From Barnesiella sp. An22 (GTDB lineage Bacteria; Bacteroidota; Bacteroidia; Bacteroidales; Barnesiellaceae): DNA of 64,000 bases. The notes beneath the pieces were generated by a model. That model was not told where the DNA came from. It did no database searches and was given only the letters and a program-made list of their open reading frames with translations. Where the stretch lies: the NCBI RefSeq assembly GCF_002159975.1, contig NZ_NFJR01000002.1, positions 124,001 to 188,000 on the forward strand, given 5' to 3'. Made by a program: the position numbers and the translations under genes. This document shows positions 16,590 to 25,777 of this stretch, one piece after another; the stretch's first letter is position 1; the number at the start of each line of letters is the position of its first letter.

Positions 16590-17557
16590 TGGCACCCCGA
16601 GTCTCTGTCGTCATTCCGGTTTACAACGTGGGCAAACAGCTCGAAACCTGTTTGCAGTCGGTTGTCGGTCAAACTTTTACCGACCTGGAAATCGTTGTTG
16701 TCAACGACGGCAGTACCGACGACTCGCCCCAGATTGTCGCCCGGTTTGCCCGACAAGACCCCCGCATCGTAATCATCGACCGACCCAACGAGGGAGTAGC
16801 CTATGCCCGCAAACACGGTGTGGAGGCTGCCCGGGGAGAATACATACAATATCTCGATGGCGACGACTTCCTCGAACCCGATGCCATCGAACTGCTCTAC
16901 CGGAAAGCTGTCGACGAACAGGCCGATATGGTAGTACTCCCCTTTTGGCTCGAAAGTGAAAACCGCAAGAAAGCCTCCAACCCTACACCGGGAACCTACG
17001 ATTCGGTATCGTTTTTCTACTCCCTGGCCTTTTGCCGCAACTATTGGGCCGTGTGGTCGTTCCTGCACAAGCGGTCGCTATACGCCGGGGTACATGTCGA
17101 AAAAGGATTGAGCTATGGCGAGGACGCCTATCTGGCCTCGCAACTGACCTACTTTGCCCGCAAAATCGTGGTACTCGAGTCACACCCGCTGTTGCACTAT
17201 GTCATTCACAGCGGCTCGGCCACCCTGAGCGGGTTCTCCGAAAAAAAGGCTCGTGACATCGAACTGTATCCTCAACTGCAACGGCGTTTCTATGCCGACA
17301 AGCCTACCTATCGACAAGTAGAAAAAGCTCTTGCCAATGTCGAATTGGGAGCCATCGTCCTGTTGTTGAGCAAACGCTGGTTCGGCGAGGCCCGACGCCT
17401 GGCCCTGCGAGCCATGGAAATCGAGAAACAATTCCCGGGGCTGCTGCACCAGCGCCCCGCCCGCCATTATCGCAAACTGCTGAAAGCCTATGCCCGCAGC
17501 GAATTTTGGGGCAAGCTGATGGCTCGGTATTATCTCTTCACCCGGAAAATAAAATAG
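16589..17557 (+). CDS. Glycosyltransferase family 2 (second tandem copy)
   Basis: 322 residues from MAPRVSVVIPVYNVGK; the ATG at 16589 overlaps the previous stop (TAATG), which decides the start over an in-frame ATG at 16568. Same landmarks as its neighbour: VVVNDGSTDDS and LDGDDFLEPDA. The N-terminal ~110 residues of the pair are much closer than the C-terminal parts (for example SQHSLVPGRESYTG versus NRKKASNPTPGTYD), so the two probably differ in acceptor. Translation is probably coupled. Confidence 0.92.
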   Translation: MAPRVSVVIPVYNVGKQLETCLQSVVGQTFTDLEIVVVNDGSTDDSPQIVARFARQDPRIVIIDRPNEGVAYARKHGVEAARGEYIQYLDGDDFLEPDAIELLYRKAVDEQADMVVLPFWLESENRKKASNPTPGTYDSVSFFYSLAFCRNYWAVWSFLHKRSLYAGVHVEKGLSYGEDAYLASQLTYFARKIVVLESHPLLHYVIHSGSATLSGFSEKKARDIELYPQLQRRFYADKPTYRQVEKALANVELGAIVLLLSKRWFGEARRLALRAMEIEKQFPGLLHQRPARHYRKLLKAYARSEFWGKLMARYYLFTRKIK

Positions 17558-17566
17558 ACACAAACC

Positions 17567-18697
17567 ATGAAGATTCTCTTCTTTTCGCATGGAAAACGCG
17601 CCAACGGCGGCGCCGAACGCTGCTTGCTCGACCTCATCAAAGGAATAAAGCAAGCCCACGAGTCGTGGGAAATCTATGTGGTCTTCCCGGGACAAGACGA
17701 ATTATGGGAAATGTCTCGTCCCTACCTGTCGGGGTATGCCTTCATACGACAACCCTGGTGGCTGGTTCGTCCCAAAAAGAACGGCTGGCGCAAGCGGCTT
17801 CTCTTCAACATACAGAAGCGTAATGCCATACGCCAAACCCGCAATTACCTCCGCACCGTCGCCCCCGACATAGCTATCACCAACACCCTGGCGACCCCCA
17901 TCGGTGCCTGGGCAGCACGGGAAGAGAACATCACACACTATTGGTTCATACACGAAATTCCCCCGTTGGCACGCAATCTGGTCTACCTTTTCAACGAAGG
18001 GAAAAGCCTCAAACAAGTCGGTGCCCTGTCGCAGAAAATCATCGTCCCCTCCGATTTCGTAGGCGAATATTACAAAGCCCATTTCCCCGAAGCCGGGAAA
18101 ATAGAGGTCGTGTACCAGTCGGTCGACATCGTGCCCCCCGCACGTCCCCGGGTCGACCAGCCCTTCACCATAGGCATGCTGGCCAATTTCGAGCCCAACA
18201 AGGGACAACATATCGCCATCGAGGCCTTTCGCGAGGTCGTGAAAGAGTACCCCGACACACACCTGCTGCTCATCGGCGGCAACCACAGCCGATATGCTCA
18301 GGAAATCAAGGAAAGCGTCATTGCCTACAAACTGGAATCGAATGTCTCGATTGTCGAGCACACCATTCACCCCCACGACTACCTCATACAGGCCGACGCC
18401 GCCCTGGTATGCTCGGGTTTTGAATGTTTCGGCCGGGTAATCGTTGAGGGACTCAAATGCGGGCTGCCCGTCGTTGTTCCCGACAAACCTTTCGGCCGGG
18501 AACTGATTCGGGAGGGATACAACGGTTTTCTCTACAACCGCGACGATGCCCATGACCTGGCCCGCAAAATCATCTTGCTACGCCGGCAAGACCTCTCTAC
18601 CTTGAAACAGAATGCACTGGATTCGGTCGAGAACCGCTTCTCGGTCCATTCATTCGCCCAAGATTTTACTGCTATCATCAATCCTGCAAAGTCATGA
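17567..18697 (+). CDS. Glycosyltransferase family 4
   Basis: 376-residue GT-B enzyme. The N-terminal acceptor domain starts MKILFFSHGKRANGGAERCL; the C-terminal donor domain has IGMLANFEPNKGQH, LLLIGGNHSRYAQ and the E-x7-E region ECFGRVIVEGLKCGLPVVV. Sits 9 bp after the GT2 pair and overlaps the next gene by 4 bp (ATGA), so it belongs to the same operon. Sugar unknown. Confidence 0.9.
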   Translation: MKILFFSHGKRANGGAERCLLDLIKGIKQAHESWEIYVVFPGQDELWEMSRPYLSGYAFIRQPWWLVRPKKNGWRKRLLFNIQKRNAIRQTRNYLRTVAPDIAITNTLATPIGAWAAREENITHYWFIHEIPPLARNLVYLFNEGKSLKQVGALSQKIIVPSDFVGEYYKAHFPEAGKIEVVYQSVDIVPPARPRVDQPFTIGMLANFEPNKGQHIAIEAFREVVKEYPDTHLLLIGGNHSRYAQEIKESVIAYKLESNVSIVEHTIHPHDYLIQADAALVCSGFECFGRVIVEGLKCGLPVVVPDKPFGRELIREGYNGFLYNRDDAHDLARKIILLRRQDLSTLKQNALDSVENRFSVHSFAQDFTAIINPAKS

Positions 18698-19491
18698 ACA
18701 AGCCCTCGGTAATCATCGTCATTCCCATCTACACAACACGATTATCCGACCTCGAACTGGCGGCTTTAGACCAGTGTTTCCGGGTGCTCGCCACACACGA
18801 TATATGTTTCGTGAAACCCCAGTCGCTCGATTTGACACCCCTCGCCGACCGCTATCGGACCGACTACGTCGTCGACTTCCCCGATACCTGTTTCCTGGGC
18901 ATCGCCGCCTACAACCGACTCATGATGTCGCCCGAGTTCTACGAGGCTTTCGAGCAGTGGGAATACATGCTCATCTATCAGCCCGATGCCTGGGTCTTCG
19001 CCGACAACCTCGACGACTGGTGTGCCCGCGGCTACGACTATATAGGGGCTCCCTGGATACCCAAACCCAAATACGGCCGGCTCTACTATCGCCTCTTCAA
19101 TCGCCTGAAACGGGCTCTCAACCGGGTGTCGGGGGCTTCGGACTACAGCCAGCTCTACTATCGGGTGGGCAACGGCGGCCTGTCGTTGCGGCGCATCGCC
19201 CTCTTTGCCCGCACCGCTCGCGACATGGAACCGCAAGTAGCCCGTTATTTGAGCCATCCCGGGGTCGATTTCTACAACGAAGATATTTTCTGGAGTCTCG
19301 AAGCCAACCGCGACCAAGAGCGGCTGAAGATACCCCACTGGCAAGAGGCGCTCCAATTCTCGTTCGACAAGAACCCGGCCGTCTGCTACGAACTCAACGG
19401 CCACCGGTTGCCCTTCGGGTGTCACGGCTGGAGCAAAAAAAATATGTTGCCCTTTTGGGAACAACATATCCAAACACTTAGACACGGCTAA
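18694..19491 (+). CDS. DUF5672 family protein, probable glycosyltransferase
   Basis: 265 residues. Recognisable DUF5672 features: SVIIVIPIYTTRLSDLE at the start, WEYMLIYQPDAWVF (about 89-102), YDYIGAPWIPK (about 112-122), VGNGGLSLRRI and YNEDIFWSL. The YQPDAW and NEDIFW blocks resemble the acidic motifs of GT-A enzymes, and the family is found among surface-glycan genes. Start overlaps the previous stop by 4 bp (ATGA). Converges on the next gene with a 27 bp gap. Activity is inferred. Confidence 0.8.
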   Translation: MNKPSVIIVIPIYTTRLSDLELAALDQCFRVLATHDICFVKPQSLDLTPLADRYRTDYVVDFPDTCFLGIAAYNRLMMSPEFYEAFEQWEYMLIYQPDAWVFADNLDDWCARGYDYIGAPWIPKPKYGRLYYRLFNRLKRALNRVSGASDYSQLYYRVGNGGLSLRRIALFARTARDMEPQVARYLSHPGVDFYNEDIFWSLEANRDQERLKIPHWQEALQFSFDKNPAVCYELNGHRLPFGCHGWSKKNMLPFWEQHIQTLRHG

Positions 19492-19518
19492 TCGCACCGT
19501 CTCTAACCCTCCCCTCGC

Positions 19519-20727
19519 TTACAGGAAAGGAAGGTATCGCGATATTTTCTTCCGCATGTTCGACGAAGTCTGCACAAAACGTTCCTCGCCCGAAGCATTG
19601 TCGTCGAAACATTTCAGATACACGGCATTCATCTCGTCGGCCAACCGTTTCGGGTCGAACCGCACGACATACGCCTTGCCCTGCTCGATCATTTCGTGGC
19701 GCAGTTTCTCGTCGCTCATCACCCGCTTCATGGCATCGGTCATACCGGCCACATCGTCGGGACCTACATAAATCGAGTGAGGTCCGCCGGCCTCTTCGAG
19801 GCACGACCCCGTGGCGGCTATTACCGGCACACCGGCCGAGAGAGCCTCGACAATGGGAATGCCGAACCCTTCGAACCGCGACGGATAGACAAACGCCGTA
19901 GCCAGATGATACAGTACGGGCAGATCGCCGAACTTCAGATTATGAATAATGTGTACCCGATTGCTCAACCCATGAGCCTCGACATAGGCCTTCACCTTCT
20001 CGGCGTAAGGGGTGCATTTGCCCACGGCCACCAGATGCACATCGCCCAACCGCTCGATAGCCTTCACGGCCAGCAGCAGGTTTTTACGCTCCTCGATAGT
20101 GCCCACACTCAAGATAAAGTGGTCGGGCAGCCCGTAGGCCTGACGCACACGCTCCTTCTCACCGGCTGCTACCGGCTTGGCAAAAACAGGGTCGCAACCC
20201 TGATAAACCACATCGATCTTGTCGGGCGAGATGCCGTAAAACTTCACGATGTCGCGCTTGGTACACTCGCTCACCGCCACAATGCGGTTGGCCTTGCGGC
20301 ACGCATACCTGAACTTGTAGTTATAGATTTTTCTATCCAACCAGTGATAATATTGGGGATAGCGCAGGAATATCAGATCGTGAATGGTCACCACACTGCG
20401 AATACCCGTGCGATGGAGCCCCATGGGAAGTTCGTTGCTCAATCCATGATACAGCTGTACACCGTCTTGCAGTAACCCCCGTTTGATAAAGAAGGTACGC
20501 CACAAGGCCTTGCAACTTTTCATCAAGAAAGTGCGGGGCAAAATCGAAGCCACATTCTTGTGCTTCAACAGGGAATCATACGAGGCATTCTTGCATCTTT
20601 TGGGTATATACATACGGTACTTGTGCTCGTTGCCGTACGTAGCCATCGTATCTACCATGAATCGGCTGTAATTGCCCAATCCGGTAAAATTGGCGTTAGC
20701 CCTTTTTGCATCGAATCCTATAATCAT
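19519..20727 (-). CDS. Glycosyltransferase family 4 (mannosyltransferase-like)
   Basis: 402 residues, GT-B. N-terminus MIIGFDAKRANANFTGLGNYSR is typical of the WbaZ/mannosyltransferase-like GT4 branch. Further motifs: SVVTIHDLIFLRYPQYY, RIVAVSECTKRDIV, FILSVGTIEERKNL, VYPSRFEGFGIPIVEAL (E-x7-E) and GPDDVAGM. It faces the operon from the right on the minus strand, with a possible -7 box TACCTTTG at 20961-20968, about 234 bp upstream. Together with manC in the window, a GDP-mannose donor is possible but not shown. Confidence 0.88.
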   Translation of the reverse strand: MIIGFDAKRANANFTGLGNYSRFMVDTMATYGNEHKYRMYIPKRCKNASYDSLLKHKNVASILPRTFLMKSCKALWRTFFIKRGLLQDGVQLYHGLSNELPMGLHRTGIRSVVTIHDLIFLRYPQYYHWLDRKIYNYKFRYACRKANRIVAVSECTKRDIVKFYGISPDKIDVVYQGCDPVFAKPVAAGEKERVRQAYGLPDHFILSVGTIEERKNLLLAVKAIERLGDVHLVAVGKCTPYAEKVKAYVEAHGLSNRVHIIHNLKFGDLPVLYHLATAFVYPSRFEGFGIPIVEALSAGVPVIAATGSCLEEAGGPHSIYVGPDDVAGMTDAMKRVMSDEKLRHEMIEQGKAYVVRFDPKRLADEMNAVYLKCFDDNASGEERFVQTSSNMRKKISRYLPFL

Positions 20728-21048
20728 CCTTAAATCTCAATTTACGGTTTACATAAGAATAGATGTATTCTACACCTATTTTGCTGCATGCCTCTCAAAA
20801 AATTTTAGGTTTTTCTTCCATTTCTCGAACAGGCAAAATAAATTTCTCATTTTTAAAACATTATAGAGATACGTTTCCCCTATTGCCATTTCCTGTTTTT
20901 TTCATCTATCTCGACAAGCGACTTTGCCCGGCGACAACTATTCTACACAGAATCCGGGCACAAAGGTACATTTTGTTGCAATTATTTTTATCTTTGTGCA
21001 AATAAAAATACGGTATATCCCCCGTATTTCCCGCAAAAAGAAAGAGAG
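20728..21048. promoter_or_regulatory. Divergent intergenic region between GT4 and nadB
   Basis: About 320 bp without a gene. Holds TATCTTTG on plus at 20989-20996, 53 bp before nadB, and TACCTTTG on minus at 20961-20968 for the glycosyltransferase. Neither has a well-placed -33 box. The rest is AT-rich. Confidence 0.5.
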
Positions 21049-22632
21049 ATGGTACACAAATTCGACTTTTTAGTCATCGGTTCCGGTATTGCCGGAATGA
21101 GTTTTGCCCTCAAAGTGGCTCACAAAGGAAAAGTAGCCCTCATTTGCAAAACCGAATTGGAAGAGGCCAACACCTATTTCGCTCAAGGAGGCGTAGCTTC
21201 GGTAACAAACACATTGGCCGACAACTTCGAAAAACATATCGAAGACACCATGATAGCCGGCGACTGGCTCAGCGACCGCGCCGCTGTCGAGAAGGTCGTG
21301 CGCGAGGCACCCTCACAAATCAAGGAGCTCATCAAATGGGGTGTAGACTTCGATAAAAACGAAAAAGGCGAATTCGACCTGCACCGCGAAGGCGGTCACT
21401 CCGAGTTCCGCATCCTCCATCACAAGGACAACACCGGTGCCGAAATCCAGGACAGCCTCATCAAGGCCGTCAGACAACACCCCAACATCACCATCTTTGA
21501 GAAACATTTCGCCATCGAAATCATCACCCAGCACCATCTGGGAGTTACCGTCACCCGACAGACGCCCGACATCGAGTGCTACGGTGCCTATGTACTCGAC
21601 CTCAATACCGGCAAGGTAGAGACCTTCCTTTCCAAAGTGACCCTCATGGCCACCGGCGGCGTGGGTGCCATCTACCAAACCACCACCAACCCGCTCGTGG
21701 CTACCGGCGACGGAATCGCCATGGTATACCGGGCCAAAGGTACCGTCAAGGACATGGAGTTTATCCAGTTCCACCCCACGGCTCTCTACCATCCCGGCGA
21801 CCGCCCCTCGTTCCTCATCACCGAGGCCATGCGCGGCTACGGTGCCGTGTTGCGTACGCTCGACGGTAAGGAGTTCATGCAGAAGTACGACCCGCGCCTG
21901 TCGCTGGCTCCCCGCGATATTGTGGCCCGGGCCATCGACAACGAGATGAAAAACCGGGGCGACGACCACGTCTACCTCGACGTCACTCACAAAGACCCCG
22001 AAGAGACCAAGAAACACTTCCCCAACATCTACGAGAAGTGCAAGAGCCTGGGCATCGACATCACCCGCGACTACATACCCGTAGCCCCGGCCGCCCACTA
22101 CCTGTGCGGCGGTATCAAGGTCGACCTCGACGCCCGCTCGTCGATCAACCGCCTCTATGCCGTGGGCGAGTGCTCCTGCACCGGCCTGCACGGCGGTAAC
22201 CGGCTGGCATCCAACTCGCTCATCGAGGCCGTAGTCTACGCCGATGCGGCTGCCAAACACAGCCTCAAGGTCATCGACAACTACTCCTACCAAGAGAATA
22301 TCCCCGAGTGGAACGACGAGGGGACCGTAGAGCCCGAAGAGATGGTGCTCATCACCCAAAGTGTCAAGGAGGTGGGCCAGATCATGAGTACCTATGTAGG
22401 TATCGTCCGCTCCAACCTGCGCCTCAAACGGGCCTGGGACCGTCTCGACATCCTCTACGAAGAGACCGAAAGCCTCTTCAAGCGCAGCAAGGCTTCGAAA
22501 GAGATTTGCGAGCTGCGCAACATGATCAACACCGGTTATCTGGTGATGCGTCAGGCCATGGACCGCAAGGAGAGCCGAGGGTTGCACTACACCATCGACT
22601 ACCCGCACCCCGACACCACACCGCACAAGTAA
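21049..22632 (+). CDS. nadB: L-aspartate oxidase
   Basis: Flavoenzyme that oxidises L-aspartate to iminoaspartate, first step of de novo NAD synthesis; NadA, encoded at 43767-44759, uses the product. 527 residues. FAD-binding GSGIAGMSFALK at about 11-22, AQGGVASV near 46-53, the active-site HREGGHS at about 107-113, FIQFHPTALY, and GGIKVD and GECSCTGLHGGNRLASNSL near the second FAD-contact region. Monocistronic, with a weak hairpin downstream. Confidence 0.95.
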   Translation: MVHKFDFLVIGSGIAGMSFALKVAHKGKVALICKTELEEANTYFAQGGVASVTNTLADNFEKHIEDTMIAGDWLSDRAAVEKVVREAPSQIKELIKWGVDFDKNEKGEFDLHREGGHSEFRILHHKDNTGAEIQDSLIKAVRQHPNITIFEKHFAIEIITQHHLGVTVTRQTPDIECYGAYVLDLNTGKVETFLSKVTLMATGGVGAIYQTTTNPLVATGDGIAMVYRAKGTVKDMEFIQFHPTALYHPGDRPSFLITEAMRGYGAVLRTLDGKEFMQKYDPRLSLAPRDIVARAIDNEMKNRGDDHVYLDVTHKDPEETKKHFPNIYEKCKSLGIDITRDYIPVAPAAHYLCGGIKVDLDARSSINRLYAVGECSCTGLHGGNRLASNSLIEAVVYADAAAKHSLKVIDNYSYQENIPEWNDEGTVEPEEMVLITQSVKEVGQIMSTYVGIVRSNLRLKRAWDRLDILYEETESLFKRSKASKEICELRNMINTGYLVMRQAMDRKESRGLHYTIDYPHPDTTPHK

Positions 22633-22687
22633 CCGGTCGAAAACACGACTGTCGACCCACGCGTAGTACCGCATTGCTTATATCAAC

Positions 22688-22725
22688 GGGGCTGTGTAGA
22701 AATGATTCGTTTTTCCCACAGCCCC
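22688..22725 (+). terminator. Putative terminator after nadB
   Basis: GGGGCTGTG (22688-22696) pairs with CACAGCCCC (22717-22725) around a 20-base loop. The T-run after it is poor (TTGTTGT), so termination efficiency is uncertain. Confidence 0.5.
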
Positions 22726-22789
22726 TTGTTGTCGATAGCATGCACCATGCCGCCCGGGAAAAATAGAACTAAAAAACCAATATATTGTT

Positions 22790-24928
22790 ATGAAAAATCG
22801 TATCATCCCCGTTGCCATAGCGACAATAGCGATGACAACCTTTTCAAATTGTAATCAAGTGAAGAAAATAGAACATCTGCCCTACCCCGAAACCGAGCGC
22901 GGCAACGTGACCGACAACTACTTCGGCACCGAGGTGGCCGACCCGTACCGCTGGCTCGAGGACGACCGCTCCGAAGCGACGGCCGCCTGGGTAAAAGCCG
23001 AAAACGAAGTGACCTTCGACTACCTGTCGAAGATTCCCTTCCGCCAGGCCATCAAAGAGCGACTGACCGAGCTGTGGAACTACCCCAAAGAGAGTGCCCC
23101 CACGAAAAAGGGCGACTGGCTTTACTTCTCGCGCAACGACGGTTTGCAAAATCAAGACATCATCTACCGGCAGGCCAACCCCGAAGCCGAAGCCGAGGTA
23201 TTCCTCGACCCCAACCAACTCTCCGACGACGGAACGGTAGCCTTGGCTTCCACCTCGTTCTCGAAAGACGGCAAATACTTTGCCTTCGCTACGGCTGCAT
23301 CGGGCTCGGACTGGGTCGAGATACACGTCATGGAGACCGAGGGTAAACGTCTGCTCGACGACTGCATCGAGTGGGCCAAATTCTCGGGAGCCACCTGGAG
23401 CCCCGACAGCAAAGGCTTCTATTACAGCCGATACGACGAACCCAAAGAGGGCGTGTTTACCTCCAAGAACGAATATCAAAAGGTCTATTATCACCAAGTA
23501 GGCACTCCCCAAAGCGCCGACCGCCTCGTCTATACCGACCCCCAGCATCCGCTGCGATACTTCTCGGCCTGGGAGAGCGACGACAGCCGCTGGGTATTCG
23601 TCCTTTCGTCCGAGGGTACATCGGGTAGCGAGATTCTCTACAAACGCAAGGGCGACTCCTCCTTCCAGGTTCTGCTCAAGGGCTTCGACTACGATTACAG
23701 CCCCGTCGAGTGCCAGGACGACCAGCTCTACGTCATGAGCAACGAAGGGGCCGAGAACTACCACCTCATCAAAATCGACCTCAACGACCCCACAAAACGC
23801 CAGGTAGTCATCGCCGAAAAGGAGAATCTGCTCGAGAGTGTCAGCTCGGCCGGTGGCTGCCTGATGGCCATCTACCTCGAGGATGCGCAAAACAAGGCCT
23901 ATCAATACGGTCTGGACGGCAAGCTCATCCGCGAAATAGAACTGCCGGGTATAGGCACAGTCGAAGGCTTCAACGGCGAAAAGGAGGATACCGAACTCTA
24001 CTACTCGATTACCACCTTCACGGCCCCGGCCACCATCTACTCGTTCAATCTCGAGAGCGGCAAGTCTACCCTCTACTTCCGTCCCGAAGTGGCCTTCAAC
24101 CCCGACGACTTCACCACCGAACAGATATTCTTCACCAGCAAGGACGGCACACGCGTGCCCATGTTTGTCTCGCACAAGAAAGGGATGAAGCTCAACGGCA
24201 ACAACCCCTGCTACCTCTACGGTTACGGCGGTTTCCAGATTAACCTCACCCCCTCTTTCAGCCCTTCGTCGATCATGTTCATGGAGCAGGGCGGCGTGTA
24301 TGTCTTCGTCACGCTGCGCGGCGGACTCGAATATGGCGAGAAATGGCACCGGGCCGGCATGCTCGAGAACAAGCAGAACGTATTCGACGACTTCATCTCG
24401 GCAGCCCAATACCTGATAGACAACCGATACACCTCGTCGAAAAAACTGGCCATTGCCGGCGGCTCGAACGGCGGTCTGCTGGTAGGTGCCTGCGAGGTTC
24501 AGCGGCCCGACCTCTTTGCCGTGTGTCTGCCCAGCGTGGGCGTTATGGACATGCTCCGCTACCACAAGTTCACCATCGGTTGGGGTTGGGTAGTCGAGTA
24601 TGGCTCGAGCGACAACCAGGAGCAGTTTGAATACCTCTACAAATATTCGCCGCTGCACAACATCAAGAAGGGCGAGAAGTACCCCGCCACCCTCATCACC
24701 ACGGCCGACCACGACGACCGGGTAGTGCCGGCCCACTCGTTCAAGTTTGCGGCTCAGATGCAATATGCCCAGTCGGGCAACGCCCCCATACTCATACGCA
24801 TCGAAACCAACGCCGGGCACGGTGCCGGCAAGCCTACCTCGAAACGTATCGACGAGGCTACCGACTGCTACGCCTTCCTGTTCCAGAATACAAATACTCC
24901 CTATATTCCTGTCAATCAGAAGAAATAA
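22790..24928 (+). CDS. Prolyl oligopeptidase family serine peptidase (S9A), lipoprotein
   Basis: 712 residues. A lipoprotein signal (hydrophobic stretch ending FSNCN) suggests attachment to a cell-envelope membrane. N-terminal start of the mature part, YPETERGNVTDNYFG and DPYRWLEDD, is characteristic of prolyl endopeptidase; a beta-propeller fills the middle. The catalytic triad is visible: Ser in GGSNGGLLVGAC (about residue 560), Asp in DHDDRVVPAHS (about 643) and His in NAGHGAGK (about 675). It would cut after proline in short peptides. Monocistronic, with a strong terminator. Confidence 0.92.
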   Translation: MKNRIIPVAIATIAMTTFSNCNQVKKIEHLPYPETERGNVTDNYFGTEVADPYRWLEDDRSEATAAWVKAENEVTFDYLSKIPFRQAIKERLTELWNYPKESAPTKKGDWLYFSRNDGLQNQDIIYRQANPEAEAEVFLDPNQLSDDGTVALASTSFSKDGKYFAFATAASGSDWVEIHVMETEGKRLLDDCIEWAKFSGATWSPDSKGFYYSRYDEPKEGVFTSKNEYQKVYYHQVGTPQSADRLVYTDPQHPLRYFSAWESDDSRWVFVLSSEGTSGSEILYKRKGDSSFQVLLKGFDYDYSPVECQDDQLYVMSNEGAENYHLIKIDLNDPTKRQVVIAEKENLLESVSSAGGCLMAIYLEDAQNKAYQYGLDGKLIREIELPGIGTVEGFNGEKEDTELYYSITTFTAPATIYSFNLESGKSTLYFRPEVAFNPDDFTTEQIFFTSKDGTRVPMFVSHKKGMKLNGNNPCYLYGYGGFQINLTPSFSPSSIMFMEQGGVYVFVTLRGGLEYGEKWHRAGMLENKQNVFDDFISAAQYLIDNRYTSSKKLAIAGGSNGGLLVGACEVQRPDLFAVCLPSVGVMDMLRYHKFTIGWGWVVEYGSSDNQEQFEYLYKYSPLHNIKKGEKYPATLITTADHDDRVVPAHSFKFAAQMQYAQSGNAPILIRIETNAGHGAGKPTSKRIDEATDCYAFLFQNTNTPYIPVNQKK

Positions 24929-24949
24929 AGCAGATATTCCCTCCTGAGA

Positions 24950-24985
24950 AAAGAGTTCGCCCCCGGTTGGGGACGAACTCTTTTT
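24950..24985 (+). terminator. Rho-independent terminator after the S9A peptidase
   Basis: AAAGAGTTCG and CGAACTCTTT with inner CCCC/GGGG close a short loop, followed by T's. Stem 24950-24983. Confidence 0.85.
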
Positions 24986-25088
24986 CATTTCCACACACCC
25001 CCGAAACAAATTTATAGCCAACTCTACCCCTACTTTCCCGAACCATTTCTCTCCCCGGTTGTTCTTACCATACAAAAAGCAATCTGCC

Positions 25089-25667
25089 ATGATGAAATCG
25101 ATTCAAGGAACCCAGACCGAACAGAACCTGCTCAAAGCCTTTGCCGGCGAGTCGCAGGCCCGTAACCGCTACACCCTCTTTGCCCGGAAGGCGCAGGAGG
25201 AAGGATATGAACAAATCAGAGCCGTCTTTGCCGAAACGGCCGAACAGGAGCTGGCCCACGCCACCCGCTTCTTCAATTTCCTGCAAGGGGGCATGGTCTC
25301 CATCACCGCCGAGTATCCGGCCGGACGCGTAGGCACCACGGCCGAAAATCTGCTCGAGGCTGCCGAAGGTGAACGCCTCGAATGGAGCGACCTCTACAAC
25401 AACTTCGGACAGGTAGCTGCCGACGAAGGATTCAAGGATGTGGCCACGGCCTTCAAGATGGTCGCCCAGGTCGAGAACTTCCACGAGTGGCGCTACCGCA
25501 AACTGCTCGAACGGCTCCACGACGACACCCTCTTCAAACGCGAGACTCCTATTCGCTGGCAATGCCGCAACTGCGGCTACATCTACGAAGGTACCGTGGC
25601 CCCCGCCCGATGCCCGGCCTGTCTCGAACCGCGCGCCTTCTTCGAGCCCGCCCGCGAAAACTATTGA
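25089..25667 (+). CDS. rbr: Rubrerythrin
   Basis: Peroxide-reducing oxidative-stress protein of anaerobes. 192 residues: ferritin-like diiron four-helix domain (EQNLLKAFAGESQARNRY, with ExxH-type ligands in FAETAEQELAHA and AQVENFHEWRY), then a C-terminal rubredoxin-like iron site with two CxxC pairs (WQCRNCGYIYEG and APARCPACLEPRAFF). The start is set at the first of two adjacent ATGs (25089, 25092) because family members begin MKSI(K/Q)GT; the open frame 10 codons further upstream looks unlike the family. Confidence 0.95.
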   Translation: MMKSIQGTQTEQNLLKAFAGESQARNRYTLFARKAQEEGYEQIRAVFAETAEQELAHATRFFNFLQGGMVSITAEYPAGRVGTTAENLLEAAEGERLEWSDLYNNFGQVAADEGFKDVATAFKMVAQVENFHEWRYRKLLERLHDDTLFKRETPIRWQCRNCGYIYEGTVAPARCPACLEPRAFFEPARENY

Positions 25668-25698
25668 ACAAAACTATCTATCTTTTCATACGACCCAG

Positions 25699-25742
25699 CC
25701 CGTGGTTTGCGACTCCCCGTCGCCGCCACGGGTCTCTTTTTT
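25699..25742 (+). terminator. Rho-independent terminator after rubrerythrin
   Basis: CCCGTGG (25699-25705) and CCACGGG (25726-25732), followed by TCTCTTTTTT. Confidence 0.75.
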
Positions 25743-25777
25743 GTAGCCCCTCAAGCCGTTACCCGAGTCCCCCTCGC

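Noticed and set aside
18806-18817. GTTTCGTGAAAC, a near match to parS
   Set aside because: Two central bases are missing compared with the parS palindrome, so the half-site spacing is wrong. It lies inside a coding region.
22844-25090. A 748-codon open frame antisense to the S9A peptidase gene, and similar long antisense frames over manC and mnmG
   Set aside because: They mirror the codons of well-identified genes at moderately high GC. Their translations show no family motifs and no start or promoter of their own.
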